Source of the DNA: Nonomuraea sp.
Lineage (GTDB): Bacteria; Actinomycetota; Actinomycetes; Streptosporangiales; Streptosporangiaceae
Length of the DNA: 7,195 nucleotides
Direction: 5' to 3'
Assembly: GCA_013362835.1 (NCBI GenBank)
Contig: JABFVJ010000403.1
Coordinates: forward strand, 1-7,195
The translations under genes and the position numbers were made by a program. Under the pieces are notes generated by a model. That model searched no databases. It had not been told where the DNA came from and saw only the letters and a list, made by a program, of their open reading frames with translations. This document shows, piece by piece, positions 6,196 through 7,195 of this stretch (position 1 is its first letter; every line of letters starts with the position of its first letter).

Positions 6196-7195
6196 CTACG
6201 CCATCGGCAAGACCCTTCTTACGCTCTGGCACACCCCGTCGCTGGCCTGCGAGGCGGCCAGCCGCTCGGGGGTGGGGTGACCGTACTCGGTGGTGCGCTG
6301 GCGTACGGGCCGTCCGGTGACCTCGACCATCCCGCGCAGCTCAGTGATCGTCTTGTACGAGCCGTTCTCCGAGCCCGCCATCCGGCTGATCGTCTCCTCC
6401 ATGAGCGTGCCGCCGAGGTCGTTCACGCCGCCCTGGAGCACCTGGCGGCACAGGTCGTCCTGGAGCTTGACCCATGAGCACTGGATGTTCCCGATCGCGC
6501 CGTGCAGCAGGATCCTGGCCAGGGCGTGCACCGCCCGGTTCTCCTGCGCGGTGGGGCCGGGCCTGGCGATGCCGGCCAGGTAGATCGGGGCGCTGGTGTG
6601 CACGAACGGCAGCAGCACGAACTCCGAGAACCCGCCGGTCCGCTCCTGCAGCCGCCTGATCAGCTTGATGTGCCTGACCCAGTGCAGGTGGGTGTCCACG
6701 TGGCCGTACATCATGGTCGAGGTCGTGGGGATGCCGACCTCGTGGGCCGTGGTGATGACCTCGATCCACTCCTTCGTCGGCAGCTTGCCCTTGGTCAGCA
6801 CCCACCGCACGTCGTCGTCGAGGATCTCGGCCGCCGTGCCGGGCAGCGAGTCCACCCCGGCCTCCTTGGCCGCCTCCAGCCAGTCGCGTACGGACAGGTT
6901 CGTACGGGACGCGCCGTTGATGACCTCCATCGGGGAGAACGCGTGCACGTGCATGCCCGGCGTCCTCGCCTTGACCGCCCGCGCGATGTCGAAGTACGCC
7001 GTGCCCGGCAGGTCGGGGTGGATGCCGCCCTGCATGCACACCTCGGTCGCGCCCGCCGCCCACGCCTCCTCGGCCCGGTCGGCCACCTGGTCCAGGCTCA
7101 GCGTGTACGCGTCGGCGTCGGTCCTGCGCTGGGCGAAGGCGCAGAAGCGGCAGCCGGTGTAGCAGACGTTGGTGAAGTTGATGTTCCTGTTGACG
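6196..7195 (-). CDS. fbiC: F420 synthase FbiC, C-terminal CofH part (5' end outside window)
   Basis: FbiC is a radical S-adenosylmethionine enzyme that makes Fo, the deazaflavin chromophore of F420, from tyrosine and the flavin precursor 5-amino-6-ribitylaminouracil. The window shows the last 332 residues, corresponding to the CofH half. The visible part opens with [20 protein letters not shown]; its three cysteines (codons at 7164-7162, 7152-7150 and 7143-7141) form the CxxxCxxC motif that holds the 4Fe-4S cluster. Further CofH features are [39 protein letters not shown], the GIARPGPT segment and [18 protein letters not shown]. The frame is open to the edge, so whether this is the fused actinobacterial CofGH (about 850 residues) or a stand-alone CofH cannot be seen; fusion is expected in this lineage. 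The protein ends about 30 residues after the conserved RQRTTEYG, in a tail I do not recognise. The VWA gene follows on the same strand after 80 bases. Confidence 0.95.
   Translation of the reverse strand, partial: VNRNINFTNVCYTGCRFCAFAQRRTDADAYTLSLDQVADRAEEAWAAGATEVCMQGGIHPDLPGTAYFDIARAVKARTPGMHVHAFSPMEVINGASRTNLSVRDWLEAAKEAGVDSLPGTAAEILDDDVRWVLTKGKLPTKEWIEVITTAHEVGIPTTSTMMYGHVDTHLHWVRHIKLIRRLQERTGGFSEFVLLPFVHTSAPIYLAGIARPGPTAQENRAVHALARILLHGAIGNIQCSWVKLQDDLCRQVLQGGVNDLGGTLMEETISRMAGSENGSYKTITELRGMVEVTGRPVRQRTTEYGHPTPERLAASQASDGVCQSVRRVLPMA

Noticed and set aside
4391..6280. A 629-codon plus-strand frame antisense to the VWA gene
   Set aside because: It mirrors the codon bias of the minus-strand gene and encodes Arg/Gly/Asp/His-rich sequence with no domain. 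The minus-strand frame has a membrane anchor and VWA motifs.
1..7195. Mobile elements, CRISPR arrays, tRNA or rRNA genes
   Set aside because: No transposase motifs, flanking inverted repeats with target duplications, regularly spaced palindromic repeats or cloverleaf sequences were seen.

Overview
The window is high-GC, densely coded DNA of an actinomycete. The evidence is the strong third-position GC bias, GTG starts, the Pro/Thr-linked secreted LPMO, and a split set of coenzyme F420 genes including the actinobacterial FbiB fusion. A Streptosporangiales-like soil actinomycete is my best guess, made from general style and not from any search.

Layout. A 5'-complete but 3'-truncated minus-strand gene (1-661) encodes a four-helix membrane protein with a Gln/Pro repeat tail. 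It diverges from a plus-strand pair, cofD/fbiA (844-1782) and fbiB (1779-3059), joined by an ATGA overlap. After 101 bases with palindromic regulatory sequence come a secreted AA10 lytic polysaccharide monooxygenase (LPMO) with a C-terminal CBM5/12 module (3161-3892) and, 17 bases later, a DoxX-family membrane protein (3910-4335). A strong hairpin with a GCGA loop (4341-4366) separates these from a convergent minus-strand gene for a membrane-anchored protein with a substrate-binding-like region and a von Willebrand factor A (VWA) domain (4367-6115). Upstream of that gene on the same strand is the 3' part of fbiC (6196 to the right edge), the radical SAM F420 synthase.

How they work together. 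FbiC makes the deazaflavin Fo. FbiA/CofD attaches a phospho-lactyl or phosphoenolpyruvyl moiety to give (dehydro-)F420-0. FbiB reduces it where needed and adds the glutamate tail. Three F420 biosynthesis proteins are therefore encoded within about 6.4 kb, separated by a chitin-type LPMO, a DoxX protein and a VWA protein with no known role in F420 synthesis. No mobile element, CRISPR array, tRNA or rRNA was seen.

No clearly new multi-gene system is evident. The points most worth checking are the LPMO leader, where a palindrome and a perfect inverted repeat cover the ribosome binding site; the VWA domain, which lacks expected metal-site residues; and the close LPMO-DoxX pairing.
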